Source: Chitinophagaceae bacterium
GTDB taxonomy: Bacteria > Bacteroidota > Bacteroidia > Chitinophagales > Chitinophagaceae
Assembly (NCBI GenBank): GCA_947374225.1
Contig: CANCAY010000002.1
Location: 62,001 to 126,000, forward strand
Direction of reading: 5' to 3'
Length of the DNA stretch: 64,000 nucleotides
How positions within the stretch are numbered: position 1 is the first letter of the stretch; every line of letters starts with the position of its first letter. Shown one piece after another: positions 24,709 through 34,764 of this stretch. The position numbers and the translations under genes are program-made. The notes under the pieces were generated by a model that made no database searches, had not been told where the DNA came from, and saw only the letters and a list, made by a program, of their open reading frames with translations.

Positions 24709-25947
24709 ATGGCAAAACGCATTTTAGTAGTATTAATTTTCTCATATTTATTACAATCAAATAGTTACGGACAAAATTTTGCTCCCATAGATAGCACTAT
24801 AAGTGCAGAAATTACAAATAAAAATATAACAGGGGGAGTGGCTTTAATATTGCATAATGGCAAAATTGTATATGACAAGGCTTTTGGATTTGCAGATATT
24901 AGTTTGCAAAAGTCAATGACTACCGAATCTGTTTTTAGAATTGCATCACAAACCAAAGCGATTGTTTCTATTGCATTTCTACAACTGGTTCAACAAGGTA
25001 AAATTAGCCTAGACGATCCTATTGAAAAATATATCCCAGCTTTTAAAAATCAACAAGTCGCTCAGTATGTAGGGGATTCAATAATTTTTGCCGCTAAAAA
25101 TAGATCAATAACGCCAAGAGATTTGTTATCTCATCAATCTGGAATATCATCTGCAGACGAATATCCAAAATTTAGTAAGTTGTTCATGCAATACAAATTG
25201 AACAAATCTTTAAACAGTGAATTTGAGAACTTGGAAGCCGAGGTTGAGCAAATAGCAAAAATGCCTTTAGTACACCAACCTGGTGAAAGATTTAGTTATG
25301 GTTTAAGTACCAATGTGATTGGGAGATTAATAGAAATACTTTCAAAACAGCCTTTAGATAAATACTTACGGGCGAACATTTTTAAGCCATTAAAAATGAC
25401 TGATACATATTTTTATTTGCCCAAAGAAAAACAAAACAGATTAGTAAAAGTATATATGAGATCAGGGAAGGATAGTTTAACAGAAGTAAACACGAATCTA
25501 TATTCTGTCGACTATCCATTAAAAGAAAAAAGCACTTATTTTTCTGCAATAGGTGGCTTAGTTTCTACAACACATGACTATCTACGTTTTTTAAATTGTC
25601 TATTAAATAACGGAGCATACGCAAATGGAAAGCATTTAATAAATAAGTCTATTTTAGAAATGTTTTGGACAAATCAGTTAGGTGATAAAACATTTATTTT
25701 TGGCGGTATAAAATCACAAAATAATTTTGGCTTAGGAGTTGGGTTAACAACTAAGGAGGGTACTAAAATAAACAACGCTTCTATTGGCTCTTTCTTCTGG
25801 GGAGGTGCTTTTAATACAGCTTATATGGTTGACAAAAATCGAAAATTAATTACCTTATTTTATTTTCAACGGACTCCATTTGTTTTACCTCCATTGCTAT
25901 CTAAGCTAGAAAAAATGACTATTAATATCATAGATAAACAAAATTAA
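24709..25947 (+). CDS. serine beta-lactamase-like hydrolase (class C / DD-peptidase family)
   Basis: 412 residues with a signal peptide of about 21 residues. The SxxK nucleophile motif is SQTK in RIASQTKAIVS near residue 79. A Tyr in RFSYGLSTNVIG near 203 is the likely YxN-type general base, and GGLVSTTHDYLRFLN near 285 is typical of beta-lactamase-related periplasmic hydrolases (PF00144). Substrate may be a peptide, ester or D-amino acid compound; most family members are not beta-lactamases. It precedes nadC by one base, an unusual but probably incidental pairing. Confidence 0.85.
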   Translation: MAKRILVVLIFSYLLQSNSYGQNFAPIDSTISAEITNKNITGGVALILHNGKIVYDKAFGFADISLQKSMTTESVFRIASQTKAIVSIAFLQLVQQGKISLDDPIEKYIPAFKNQQVAQYVGDSIIFAAKNRSITPRDLLSHQSGISSADEYPKFSKLFMQYKLNKSLNSEFENLEAEVEQIAKMPLVHQPGERFSYGLSTNVIGRLIEILSKQPLDKYLRANIFKPLKMTDTYFYLPKEKQNRLVKVYMRSGKDSLTEVNTNLYSVDYPLKEKSTYFSAIGGLVSTTHDYLRFLNCLLNNGAYANGKHLINKSILEMFWTNQLGDKTFIFGGIKSQNNFGLGVGLTTKEGTKINNASIGSFFWGGAFNTAYMVDKNRKLITLFYFQRTPFVLPPLLSKLEKMTINIIDKQN

Positions 25948-25948
25948 A

Positions 25949-26785
25949 TTGCAAACAATACAACAATTTATACAGCTTGCGTTAGCCGAAGATATTGATA
26001 CAGGCGACATTACTACACTAGCGACTATACATCCAGATCAAATGGGTACAGCTTATTGTATTGTTAAGCAAGATTGTATAATAGCTGGCATTGAATTGGC
26101 TAGTTTAATATGCAATGAAATAAGTAACCAAATAATTTGCAAGTTTGAGTGTAAAGACGGAGATTTTATTAAAGCCAATCAAACAATTGGTATTATTACA
26201 GGCCCAATTCATGCAATACTTAAGGGAGAAAGGTTATTATTAAACTGCATGCAAAGAATGAGTGCTATAGCAACTAAAACTAATTTTTTTGTAAATCTAG
26301 TGAAGGAAGACAAAGTTCAAATCTTAGATACTAGAAAAACTACTCCAAATTTCAGGGTTTGTGAAAAATGGGCAGTTAAAATTGGAGGCGGAACAAATCA
26401 CAGGTTTGGTTTGTATGACGCCATATTAATTAAAGACAATCATATTGAAGCCGCTGGCGGTATTGATAATGCTTTAATTAAATGCGAGCAGTATATTAAA
26501 GCTAATGCTTTAAAAGTACCAGTAATTGTAGAAGTGAAAAATTTAGAAGAGTTTAAGATAGCAGTTGAGTTTGAAGTTGTAGATCGAATTTTAATTGATA
26601 ATTTTTTACCAGAAGATATTCATGAAATTATCAGTTGTAATATCGGAAGAAAAAAAATAGAAGCTTCTGGCGGCATAAACGCTTCAAATATTAAAGAATA
26701 CGCATCCACGGGTATTGATTTTATTTCAATGGGAGATTTAACACATCATGTTTTATCCATTGACATTTCATTAAAAATTAAGTAA
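25949..26785 (+). CDS. nadC: nicotinate-nucleotide diphosphorylase (carboxylating)
   Basis: 278 residues. Converts quinolinate and PRPP to nicotinate mononucleotide. Motifs: ALAEDIDTGDITT at the N-terminus, RKTTPNFRVCEKWAVKIGGGTNHRFGLYDAILIKDNH near residues 129-165 (PRPP and quinolinate binding), and EASGGI near 231. The start is TTG, one base after the previous stop; no ATG gives a full N-terminus, so translation is probably re-initiated by the preceding gene. Followed by nadA after 1 bp. Confidence 0.93.
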   Translation: MQTIQQFIQLALAEDIDTGDITTLATIHPDQMGTAYCIVKQDCIIAGIELASLICNEISNQIICKFECKDGDFIKANQTIGIITGPIHAILKGERLLLNCMQRMSAIATKTNFFVNLVKEDKVQILDTRKTTPNFRVCEKWAVKIGGGTNHRFGLYDAILIKDNHIEAAGGIDNALIKCEQYIKANALKVPVIVEVKNLEEFKIAVEFEVVDRILIDNFLPEDIHEIISCNIGRKKIEASGGINASNIKEYASTGIDFISMGDLTHHVLSIDISLKIK

Positions 26786-26786
26786 T

Positions 26787-27767
26787 ATGTTGTTTGATAA
26801 AGAAGTAGAAAAAGTGGGATATTTAAGTAGATCCATACCTGAGGGGATAGATCTAAAAGCCGAAATTCTACGATTAAAGAAAGAAAAGAATGCTGTTATT
26901 TTGGCACATTACTATGTTAGTGACGAAATACAATCAATAGCAGATTTTGTTGGAGATAGTTTGGCATTAGCACAAGCATCAAAATCCCAGAAATCAGATA
27001 TTATAGTTTTTTGTGGAGTACATTTCATGGCAGAAACTGCAAAAATTTTGAATCCTGCTGCAAAGGTTTTACTACCTGACTTAAATGCTGGATGCTCTTT
27101 GGCAGATTCTGCACCGGGGCCAGCATTTGAAGCTTTTAAAGCGCAATATCCAGATGCAGTTGTTGTGAGTTATATCAACTGTAGTTCGGAGGTTAAAGCA
27201 TTAAGTGATTATATATGCACTTCTTCGAACGCTGTTGAAGTAGTTAATGCCATTCCTAAAAACAAGCGCATCATATTTGCCCCCGATAAGAATTTGGGAA
27301 TGTATGTTCAGAAAGTTACAGGAAGAGAATTGATTTTATGGGAGGGTGCTTGTATTGTTCATGTTAATATTTCTATTGAGAAATTAGAAAAATTAAAATT
27401 AATGCATCCTGATGCTGAACTAATTGCACATCCAGAATGTTTACCAATTATATTAGATAGTGCTTCGTTTATTGGTTCCACGAAAGCACTTTTGGATTAT
27501 GTTCAAAAGTCGACAACGCAGAAATTCATTGTTGCTACAGAAGCTGGTATTCTATATCAAATGAAACAAGTTGCGCCTAATAAAATTATAATACCCGCTC
27601 CTGCCTTGGAGTCAAATTCATGCGCATGTTCGGAGTGCCCTTATATGAAAATGAATACTTTGGAAAAATTATATAATGCATTGTATTATGAAATGCCTGA
27701 AATCAAAGTCAATGCAAAAACTCAGGAAGGTGCTTTAAAGGCTTTAAATAATATGCTGTCAATTTAA
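26787..27767 (+). CDS. nadA: quinolinate synthase
   Basis: 326 residues. Condenses iminoaspartate with dihydroxyacetone phosphate to quinolinate on a [4Fe-4S] cluster. The three cluster cysteines fall in NAGCSLADSAPG, WEGACIVH and CACSECPYM (the second C of this run is the usual ligand). AHYYVSDEIQ is a substrate-binding motif. Tight nadC-nadA-nadB order makes a complete de novo quinolinate/NaMN set. Confidence 0.95.
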   Translation: MLFDKEVEKVGYLSRSIPEGIDLKAEILRLKKEKNAVILAHYYVSDEIQSIADFVGDSLALAQASKSQKSDIIVFCGVHFMAETAKILNPAAKVLLPDLNAGCSLADSAPGPAFEAFKAQYPDAVVVSYINCSSEVKALSDYICTSSNAVEVVNAIPKNKRIIFAPDKNLGMYVQKVTGRELILWEGACIVHVNISIEKLEKLKLMHPDAELIAHPECLPIILDSASFIGSTKALLDYVQKSTTQKFIVATEAGILYQMKQVAPNKIIIPAPALESNSCACSECPYMKMNTLEKLYNALYYEMPEIKVNAKTQEGALKALNNMLSI

Positions 27768-27771
27768 ATTA

Positions 27772-29295
27772 ATGAGTAAGCATTTTGATATTATTATAGT
27801 GGGATCTGGTGTCGCCGGTTTGTCAACTTTATTATATCTAACAGCAACTGAACAATATAAAAAAGGAACACTTAGTATTGCCCTCATTGCTAAAGGTGAA
27901 TTAGATCAAACAAATACAGACTGGGCGCAGGGTGGAATTGCTGCAGTTAATGCAGTACAAGATAATTTTGAAAAACATATTCAGGACACTATGGTTGCAG
28001 GTGGCCATGTCAATAATATTAATATTGTTAAAAAAGTAATTAATGCGGCTCCTGCTTTAATGCAAGATTTAATAAAATGGGGAATTCGTTTGGATAAGAA
28101 AATCGATGGTTCATTTGATTTAGTTAAAGAAGGAGGGCATTCAGAAGCTAGAATCTGGCATTATCAAGACACTACAGGACATGCATTACAAGAGACACTA
28201 GTTAAGGAAACAAAATTGGTTGAAAAATTAGTTATTAAAACCAATAATATTGTTCTTAATGTTGTGAAAGATGATAACGATTTATTTCATTTATTAAGTT
28301 TTGATAAAATAGCTAAGATAACCGAAAATCTTTCTTGTAGTCAATTAGTTTTAGCCACAGGGGGTGTAGGATCATTGTTTGAAAAAACTACAAATCAGTC
28401 TATAGCTACGGGGGACGGTATTTATTTTGCACAAAAGCTTGGTGCTAAAATTAAAAATTTAAGTTTCATTCAATTTCATCCGACTGGCTTATATAGTGAT
28501 GGTTCCATTTCTTTTTTAATTTCTGAAGCAATTAGAGGTGCTGGCGCAATTTTAGTAAACAATAAGAAGGAGCCATTTATGGAGTTATACGATCCAAGAG
28601 GGTCACTTGCACCAAGAGATGTTGTTTCTAGGGCCATCTTAAGTGAAATGCAGAAAACAAATAGCAAACATGTGTACTTAGATGCTACTCAGATTGACCC
28701 AGTTTATTTGAAAACTCATTTTCCTAATATTATAAAGAACTGTTTTGAGATAGTAGGCTTAGACTTATTTAGAGATTTAATCCCTGTAATTCCTACACAA
28801 CATTATGCTTGTGGCGGCATTGAAGTAAATGAATTTGGAGAAACTAATATACCAGGACTATTCGCTATTGGGGAATGTGCAGAGACAGGCTTACATGGTG
28901 CAAATAGGCTAGCATCAAATTCCTTGTTAGAAGCAATTGCATTTGCAAAATTTGCAGTGCCTCTTTTACTTGACAATATAAATCGGTTAAATAGTTCGAT
29001 ATATTTATATACTCATCAATTACCTGCTCTAAAGATAATAGATAGAAGCGAAGTGCAAAGAATCATAAGTGAAACTGCTGGGGTTACTAGAACTAATGAG
29101 GGGTTGATTAATGGTTTACACTTGTTACGTCAAATACAGAAAAATGCCCCAACCATGGAAACGAGATCGGATGACGAAAACTTTATTGCTAACTGGGAAA
29201 ACAATGTAATTCTAGCTATTGGCATGTTGCTTTTAGAAGACGCAGCTTCTAAAGATAAAAACATTGGGGTGCACTATAATTTAGACTTGGTTTAA
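27772..29295 (+). CDS. nadB: L-aspartate oxidase
   Basis: 507 residues. FAD-dependent oxidation of L-aspartate to iminoaspartate. FAD motif IIVGSGVAGLSTLLYL at the N-terminus, WAQGGIAAV near 46, QFHPTG near 235, and GLHGANRLASNSLLE near 375 mark the succinate dehydrogenase/fumarate reductase-like flavoprotein fold. Shorter than the common 530-550 residues, with a trimmed C-terminal helical domain. Its 3' end overlaps the ribD 3' end by 4 bp (convergent). Confidence 0.94.
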   Translation: MSKHFDIIIVGSGVAGLSTLLYLTATEQYKKGTLSIALIAKGELDQTNTDWAQGGIAAVNAVQDNFEKHIQDTMVAGGHVNNINIVKKVINAAPALMQDLIKWGIRLDKKIDGSFDLVKEGGHSEARIWHYQDTTGHALQETLVKETKLVEKLVIKTNNIVLNVVKDDNDLFHLLSFDKIAKITENLSCSQLVLATGGVGSLFEKTTNQSIATGDGIYFAQKLGAKIKNLSFIQFHPTGLYSDGSISFLISEAIRGAGAILVNNKKEPFMELYDPRGSLAPRDVVSRAILSEMQKTNSKHVYLDATQIDPVYLKTHFPNIIKNCFEIVGLDLFRDLIPVIPTQHYACGGIEVNEFGETNIPGLFAIGECAETGLHGANRLASNSLLEAIAFAKFAVPLLLDNINRLNSSIYLYTHQLPALKIIDRSEVQRIISETAGVTRTNEGLINGLHLLRQIQKNAPTMETRSDDENFIANWENNVILAIGMLLLEDAASKDKNIGVHYNLDLV

Positions 29296-30401
29296 TTTTT
29301 ATAAACTAATAATACATCTTCTTCTATTTTTTTTACTTTGTGTAATTGCATCTTTTTTCCATCAAGCAAGCTTTGGTAATGTTCATTTTCAAATATTCCA
29401 ATTGCTTGATTGTCATTTATGATTTTTGGTGTTACAAATAAATATAGCTCATCAATGCAATTTGCCTCTAAAAAGCTACTATTTAATTTCCCTCCAGCTT
29501 CAATTAATACTTGATATATATTAATTTCAATTAATTTTTTGTTTAAAATTGTTATATCTAATTTGCCTTCATTAAATGGCACTTGTAAAATTTCAATTGG
29601 GTATTCTTTCAGCGCTGGACAAATAGTTTGATTACTTAATGGTGTTACTAAGTAAATTTTTGAATTCGCTCTTGGATAAAACAATGCCAAGCCAGCATTT
29701 TCATTTTTTAACAAATCTAAATTAGGATCAATTACTACTACGCTAAGCTCTTTGCTGATTTCATTCGCCAGTCTGATATTTAATTTTGCGTTGTCTTTTA
29801 TAATAGTTTTAGCAGTAGTTAAAATACAATCAGCATTGTCCCTTAATGTTTCATGAACAAATTTCCTACTTTGACTATTACTTAGCCATTTGCTAACTCC
29901 ATTTCTGTCCGCTATTTTTCCATTTAAAGTAGAAGCTACTTTTAATTGGTAAAATGGCCTATGATTAAGCTGGTTGATAAAAAAGACTTTATTAAGCTCA
30001 TTAATTTCAGGTAATTGTAATTCTATAACTAATACGCCATTTTCTTTTAAAATGGCCATGCCGGAAACTTTCGGGTTGGGATCTAAAGAGCCAATAACTA
30101 CTTTTTTAATATTATGTGCTAAAATTAGATTCGTACATGGGGGTGTTTTGCCATAATGCGAGCAAGGCTCTAAAGTGACATATAATGTGCAATTTGACAA
30201 GTCGGATTCCTTTTTTAATGCTTCTTGAATGGCAATAACTTCTGCATGTGCCCCGCCAAGCAATTTGTGGAAGCCTTCCCCAATAATTTCTCCATTTTCG
30301 TTGACAATAATTGCTCCAACATAAGGATTTGGTCTAATATCTTTAATATTAGCTTTTGTCGAAAGTAGAAATGCTTTATGTAAATAGTCTTCTTGAGTCA
30401 T
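29292..30401 (-). CDS. ribD: riboflavin biosynthesis protein RibD (deaminase/reductase)
   Basis: 369 residues, two domains. N-terminal CMP/dCMP-deaminase fold with zinc motifs HAEV (near 51) and PCSHYGKTPPC (near 76-86); C-terminal reductase domain from about 150 (STLNGKIAD, IEAGGKL). It performs the second and third steps of riboflavin synthesis from the GTP branch. It is divergent from ribE-ribBA-ribH with only 44 bp between, so both directions share a promoter region. Confidence 0.95.
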   Translation of the reverse strand: MTQEDYLHKAFLLSTKANIKDIRPNPYVGAIIVNENGEIIGEGFHKLLGGAHAEVIAIQEALKKESDLSNCTLYVTLEPCSHYGKTPPCTNLILAHNIKKVVIGSLDPNPKVSGMAILKENGVLVIELQLPEINELNKVFFINQLNHRPFYQLKVASTLNGKIADRNGVSKWLSNSQSRKFVHETLRDNADCILTTAKTIIKDNAKLNIRLANEISKELSVVVIDPNLDLLKNENAGLALFYPRANSKIYLVTPLSNQTICPALKEYPIEILQVPFNEGKLDITILNKKLIEINIYQVLIEAGGKLNSSFLEANCIDELYLFVTPKIINDNQAIGIFENEHYQSLLDGKKMQLHKVKKIEEDVLLVYKN

Positions 30402-30409
30402 TTATAATT

Positions 30410-30417
30410 TAACTTTG
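30410..30417 (+). promoter_or_regulatory. -7 element of the ribE-ribBA-ribH operon
   Basis: TAACTTTG matches TAnnTTTG, giving a leader of about 20 nt before the ribE ATG at 30446. That leaves no room for an FMN riboswitch. The element lies 8 nt outside the divergent ribD start codon. Confidence 0.55.
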
Positions 30418-30445
30418 CATTTCAAAATTACTTACTTAGAAGCAT

Positions 30446-31048
30446 ATGTTTACAGGAATTGTTGGATCTGCAAAAATAAATAGAATAAATCCAGGGGCTA
30501 CTGGATGGGAACTAATTGTTGAGTCAAGTGAAGTAGCTGCTTGTGTAAACTTAGGAGCTAGTGTAGCTATAGACGGTGCTTGCTTATCTGTAACAAAAAT
30601 AGAAGGGACTTTGTTACATTTCTTTGTTTCATTAGAAAGCATTGACAAAACTATCATTAAGAATTACAAAGCTGGCTCATTGGTAAACATTGAATTACCT
30701 ATGCAGCCTTCTGGTTATTTGGGAGGTCATTATGTGTTGGGGCATGTTGATGCCAATGCTGTTGTCTCCAATATAAAAAAGGAAGAGCAAGCTTGGTTTT
30801 TAGAAATTTTAGTCCCAAGCCCATTTGAAAAATATGTAGTTTATAAGGGATCTATTGCGATTAATGGAGTGAGTTTGACAATTAACGAAGTGAATGGGAA
30901 TTACATTGAATTATGTATCATACCTGTTACACTTGCAAAGACTAATATAGGTTCACTTGAAATTGGAGATGCAGTAAATATAGAGTTTGATATTTTAGCT
31001 AAATACACAGAAAAATTATTAATAAAAAGGGAGACAAATCATGTTTAA
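30446..31048 (+). CDS. ribE: riboflavin synthase, alpha subunit
   Basis: 200 residues with the two lumazine-binding repeats of the trimeric enzyme: MFTGIVG and later NGVSLTINEVNG (about 134-146), with GGHYVLGHVDA near 90. It dismutates two 6,7-dimethyl-8-ribityllumazine molecules to riboflavin. First gene of the operon; its stop overlaps the ribBA start by 8 bp. Confidence 0.95.
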   Translation: MFTGIVGSAKINRINPGATGWELIVESSEVAACVNLGASVAIDGACLSVTKIEGTLLHFFVSLESIDKTIIKNYKAGSLVNIELPMQPSGYLGGHYVLGHVDANAVVSNIKKEEQAWFLEILVPSPFEKYVVYKGSIAINGVSLTINEVNGNYIELCIIPVTLAKTNIGSLEIGDAVNIEFDILAKYTEKLLIKRETNHV

Positions 31049-32246
31049 TAAAATTGAGGAGGCATTAGCATCTTTTAAAAATGGAAATCCTATTGTAGTA
31101 GTAGATGATGAAAGTAGAGAAAATGAAGGCGACATTATTTTTCCTGCAGATATGGCTACACAAGAAAGATTAAATTTTTGTGCAGTAGAAGCAAGGGGCT
31201 TGGTTTGTATTGCAATAGATAAAAGTACTGCCATTAGACTGGATTTACGCCCAATGAATAGCAATCATAAAGACAATTTTCACACTGCTTTTTATGATTC
31301 AATTGACGCTACTCAACAGTGGGGAATTAGCACTGGCATTTCTGCTAAAGAGAGAGCTATCACAGCTAAACATATTTCTTCTAAAAATAGTAAACCAACT
31401 GACTTCATAAAACCTGGACATTTATTCCCCATTGTAGCTAAAGAGAATGGCGTTTTAGTTAGGTCGGGTCATACTGAAGCAGCTGTTGATTTATGTATTT
31501 TAACAGAACATGAACCAGCAGCTATTATTTGTGAAATAATGAATGAGCAGGGGGATATGATGAGAAGAGATGGTTTATTTGTATTTGCAAAAAAACACGA
31601 ACTCAATATAATCACAATTCAACAAATTATAGATTATCGTAACGCAAATGAGAATCATATTGAGCTTGTGTCAACAGCGTCATTGCCAACAGAATTCGGA
31701 GTGTTTACTATAAAAGCTTTTCGAAATACATTGACAAAAATAGAGCATGTCGCAGTATTTAAAAACACGAATACTTCTGTAAAACCTTTTGTTCGTATTC
31801 ATAGCGAGTGCTTGACAGGAGATATTTTTGGAAGTCAAAGATGTGATTGCCAAAATCAATTACATACTGCTTTATCAAAAATATCAGAAATTGAACATGG
31901 CTATTTAATCTACTTAAAAGGTCAAGAAGGAAGAGGAATTGGGATCGCTAATAAAATTGCGGCATATCAATTACAAGAAACAGGCATTGACACCTATCAG
32001 GCCAATACAAATTTAGGCCTACCTAAAGATAATCGTGTATATCAGGATGCAATCTGGATCTTGAAGAATATGGGTGTGGACAATTTTGATTTAATGACAA
32101 ATAATCCAAAAAAAATCGAAGCTTTACGATTCTCGAATTTTACCTTTAACGTTGTTTCTTTACCAGCAAATCCCACCCCGCATAATTTAAAATACTTACA
32201 GGATAAAATATCTATTGCTCAACATACCATTAAAATGCCATCATGA
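31041..32246 (+). CDS. ribBA: bifunctional 3,4-dihydroxy-2-butanone-4-phosphate synthase / GTP cyclohydrolase II
   Basis: 401 residues. RibB domain about 1-200 with VVDDESRENEGDII and RSGHTEAAVDL; RibA domain about 205-395 with HSECLTGDIFGSQRCDCQ (zinc cysteines) and LKGQEGRGIGIANKI (catalytic loop). Supplies both precursors of riboflavin. Overlaps ribH by 4 bp (ATGA-type coupling). Confidence 0.95.
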   Translation: MFNKIEEALASFKNGNPIVVVDDESRENEGDIIFPADMATQERLNFCAVEARGLVCIAIDKSTAIRLDLRPMNSNHKDNFHTAFYDSIDATQQWGISTGISAKERAITAKHISSKNSKPTDFIKPGHLFPIVAKENGVLVRSGHTEAAVDLCILTEHEPAAIICEIMNEQGDMMRRDGLFVFAKKHELNIITIQQIIDYRNANENHIELVSTASLPTEFGVFTIKAFRNTLTKIEHVAVFKNTNTSVKPFVRIHSECLTGDIFGSQRCDCQNQLHTALSKISEIEHGYLIYLKGQEGRGIGIANKIAAYQLQETGIDTYQANTNLGLPKDNRVYQDAIWILKNMGVDNFDLMTNNPKKIEALRFSNFTFNVVSLPANPTPHNLKYLQDKISIAQHTIKMPS

Positions 32247-32656
32247 TTGCCATAGTAAAAGCCACATTTAACAGCCATATCACAGACTTATTAGAAGCTA
32301 GCTGTGTTGACTATCTATTAGAACAAAATAGTCAATTTCAGGTTTTTGAGTGCCCTGGTGCTATTGAAACAGTTGTTTATAGCAAAAATTTATTAATGAC
32401 TAATAAGTATAAGTCAATTATAGTTATAGGAGCGATTATAAAAGGAGACACAGATCATTATGAATACGTATGTCAATATGTAACGCAGGGTATAAGTTAT
32501 TTATCTGCTACAAATACTACACCTATTATATTTGGAGTACTTACAACGCAAAATGAAGAACTAGCTTACGAAAGAGCTGCTATAGACAGAATGAATAAAG
32601 GTAAAGAATTTGCGGAAACTGCGTTATTTATGATAAATGCAATAAGTAATTTATAA
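32243..32656 (+). CDS. ribH: 6,7-dimethyl-8-ribityllumazine synthase
   Basis: 137 residues, a little short for the family (about 150). FNSHITDLLEAS at the N-terminus and VIGAIIKGDTDHYEYV near 73 (substrate-binding His) fit lumazine synthase. Completes the ribE-ribBA-ribH operon, so with ribD the whole pathway is in 3.4 kb. The 3' end overlaps the convergent TonB receptor gene by 6 bp. Confidence 0.93.
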   Translation: MIAIVKATFNSHITDLLEASCVDYLLEQNSQFQVFECPGAIETVVYSKNLLMTNKYKSIIVIGAIIKGDTDHYEYVCQYVTQGISYLSATNTTPIIFGVLTTQNEELAYERAAIDRMNKGKEFAETALFMINAISNL

Positions 32657-34687
32657 GTTAATCTTAGTGCTTAAATAGAAGGACTGACCCATGCCATAAA
32701 TTCCAGATCCATGTGTTTTATATTTTTCGTTAAATATATTTAGCATACCTAGATTTAACTTGATTTTTTTATATTGGTAACCATTCATTAAATTAAACAC
32801 ATTCCAAGAGGGAGTACCTGGCTTCCCAATTCTATTGTCATCTTTATCTCCTTGACTAAGTCTATCTTGCTTACCTGCAAACTGATGAGAAATTAGTACT
32901 TCAAATTTCCCTTTTGACCATTCAATATTTGATTGCCCAAATAATGGTGGTATCCTCCTCATAGGCTCTTTTTTAGTAAGGTTTTGGCCATAAGTATAAG
33001 TAACATTGGAATTGAATCGGAAATGATTATTTATTTCATAACTAACTGAAAATTCTGAACCCTTAATATAGGCGGATTCTATATTTTGTTTTGTATATAC
33101 AGTATAACCATCAATAATTTGTCCCTCTAATTTTACTCTTGCAATAATATCTTTCAAAGACAAATAGAAGAACGAAACATTTACATTTAATTTCCTACTT
33201 ATATATTTATAGCCTAATTCAGTATGTATTGACTTTTCGGGTTTTAAATTACTTGCAGGTAATTCGTATCTAAAATCAACTATACCTAAACTGCCAAGGT
33301 CGTCAATATTGGGGGCTCTATATCCCGAAGAAACGGAACTATACAAATATTGTTTTTTTGATAATGCATAATTCAATCCCAAATTTCCAACTAATGCAGA
33401 CGGCTTTAAATTGACAATTCCTAGTAGCTCGTCTTTTAATTGTATGGACAAAAAATTATATCTAATTCCAGTTTCTAATTGAATATTGTTTAGTTTAATT
33501 CTATGAATTTGAAACAAAGAACTATTTTTATATACGGAGTTATCTGGGTATAAACCTCTTTTTGCAGCTATACTATTCCATGCTGGGTTTGATTCATTTG
33601 CTATACTATTTACACCGTCTTGATAATAATCAAACCCGGTATTGATATTCCAATTTGGGAAAGGTTTTGAAATGATTTCTGCACTAATTCCAATTGTTTT
33701 TACTGTATCGGCTTCTTTCCTGTAGGTTGCGCTATTATTTTTTTGATTACTTCTTTGTTCAATAGATCTTTGCAAAGAACCTGTTATCAATAGCTCCGAT
33801 AATATATTATTTTTGAATTCTTTTTTATACCTCAAATATTGCATCCCTCTTTCTTGTAAATCAACTTGATTTATTTTATAGTTTTCTAAAATAATTTTAT
33901 GATAAATTGGAACGTCATTTTGCCTTAGTAATTGGCTCGCAAATAGAATACTACTTTTTTCACTGGTTTTTATTTTAGCTTTAATGTCATAACTTTTCTC
34001 TTGGTATCCAGAAGGCGATTGTTTTCCAACTCCATTGCCTCCAATAAGGTCGCCAAAATTTCTAAAACTAGCTCCACCAATAATCGCAAAATTTTTATCT
34101 GAATAATTTATTTCAGAACGGCTAGACTGTTCCATTCCAGACGAGATAAGTCTAATCTCAGAATTGAAGTGTATTTTTTTTATTTGGCTAAACTGAGCTT
34201 CTTTAGTTAGCAAATTAATAATACCTCCAATAGCATCAGAGCCATGTTCAACCGACCCTATACCTTTTGCAACTTCAATTTTATCAATACTAAAAACGTC
34301 AATAGTATTTAAGTATTGATTTGGCCCATATCTAAATGTGGAATTATTCATGCGAATACCGTCAACTAGAATTAAAGTTTCATTCCCAGTTAATCCGCTA
34401 ATAAAAGCGGACCCGCCACCGTGATTTGTTTTTTGAATAAATACACCACTAGCTCCCATTAATGCTTCAGGAGTTGTCCTAGCCTCAGCTAATTCAATAT
34501 ACTTCTCGTTTATACGGCTTAAAGTATACGGAGTGCTACTGTCATTTGATTTTATATTTCTACTAATTACAGTAATAGACTCCAGTGTTTTAAAGTTAGA
34601 GTCTATATTTTGAGATTGTGCTTCAGAATTAACACCTAATACGAATGCAAGTATATATATACCTTTAATTCTAAAATTTGCTTTCAT
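32651..34687 (-). CDS. TonB-dependent receptor (BtuB/CirA-like, no CarboxypepD domain)
   Basis: 678 residues with a signal peptide (about 25 residues, ending AQS). Plug domain about 35-160 contains TTPEALMGASGVFIQK, GLTGNETLILVDGIRMNNSTF and GSDAIGGIINLL; a beta-barrel follows, ending GMGQSFYLSTKINL. It lies 77 bp downstream of the phosphoesterase gene and in the same direction, so it probably takes up a product of that enzyme. The likely cargo (a phosphorylated compound, a metal chelate or a vitamin) cannot be read from sequence. Confidence 0.87.
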   Translation of the reverse strand: MKANFRIKGIYILAFVLGVNSEAQSQNIDSNFKTLESITVISRNIKSNDSSTPYTLSRINEKYIELAEARTTPEALMGASGVFIQKTNHGGGSAFISGLTGNETLILVDGIRMNNSTFRYGPNQYLNTIDVFSIDKIEVAKGIGSVEHGSDAIGGIINLLTKEAQFSQIKKIHFNSEIRLISSGMEQSSRSEINYSDKNFAIIGGASFRNFGDLIGGNGVGKQSPSGYQEKSYDIKAKIKTSEKSSILFASQLLRQNDVPIYHKIILENYKINQVDLQERGMQYLRYKKEFKNNILSELLITGSLQRSIEQRSNQKNNSATYRKEADTVKTIGISAEIISKPFPNWNINTGFDYYQDGVNSIANESNPAWNSIAAKRGLYPDNSVYKNSSLFQIHRIKLNNIQLETGIRYNFLSIQLKDELLGIVNLKPSALVGNLGLNYALSKKQYLYSSVSSGYRAPNIDDLGSLGIVDFRYELPASNLKPEKSIHTELGYKYISRKLNVNVSFFYLSLKDIIARVKLEGQIIDGYTVYTKQNIESAYIKGSEFSVSYEINNHFRFNSNVTYTYGQNLTKKEPMRRIPPLFGQSNIEWSKGKFEVLISHQFAGKQDRLSQGDKDDNRIGKPGTPSWNVFNLMNGYQYKKIKLNLGMLNIFNEKYKTHGSGIYGMGQSFYLSTKINL

Positions 34688-34764
34688 TTATATCTTTACT
34701 TTCATTAATATTCCGCCAATAATATCGTCGCTAATAATATTGTAGTATATAGGGTAGTTGGATT

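Noticed and set aside
30402-30445. FMN riboswitch before ribE
   Set aside because: The leader is at most about 30 nt and the -7 element lies only 28 bp before the start; an RFN element needs over 100 nt.
32243-32656. ribH as a broken gene because it is short
   Set aside because: 137 residues still include the substrate-binding motifs and the overlap with ribBA is intact; compact forms exist.
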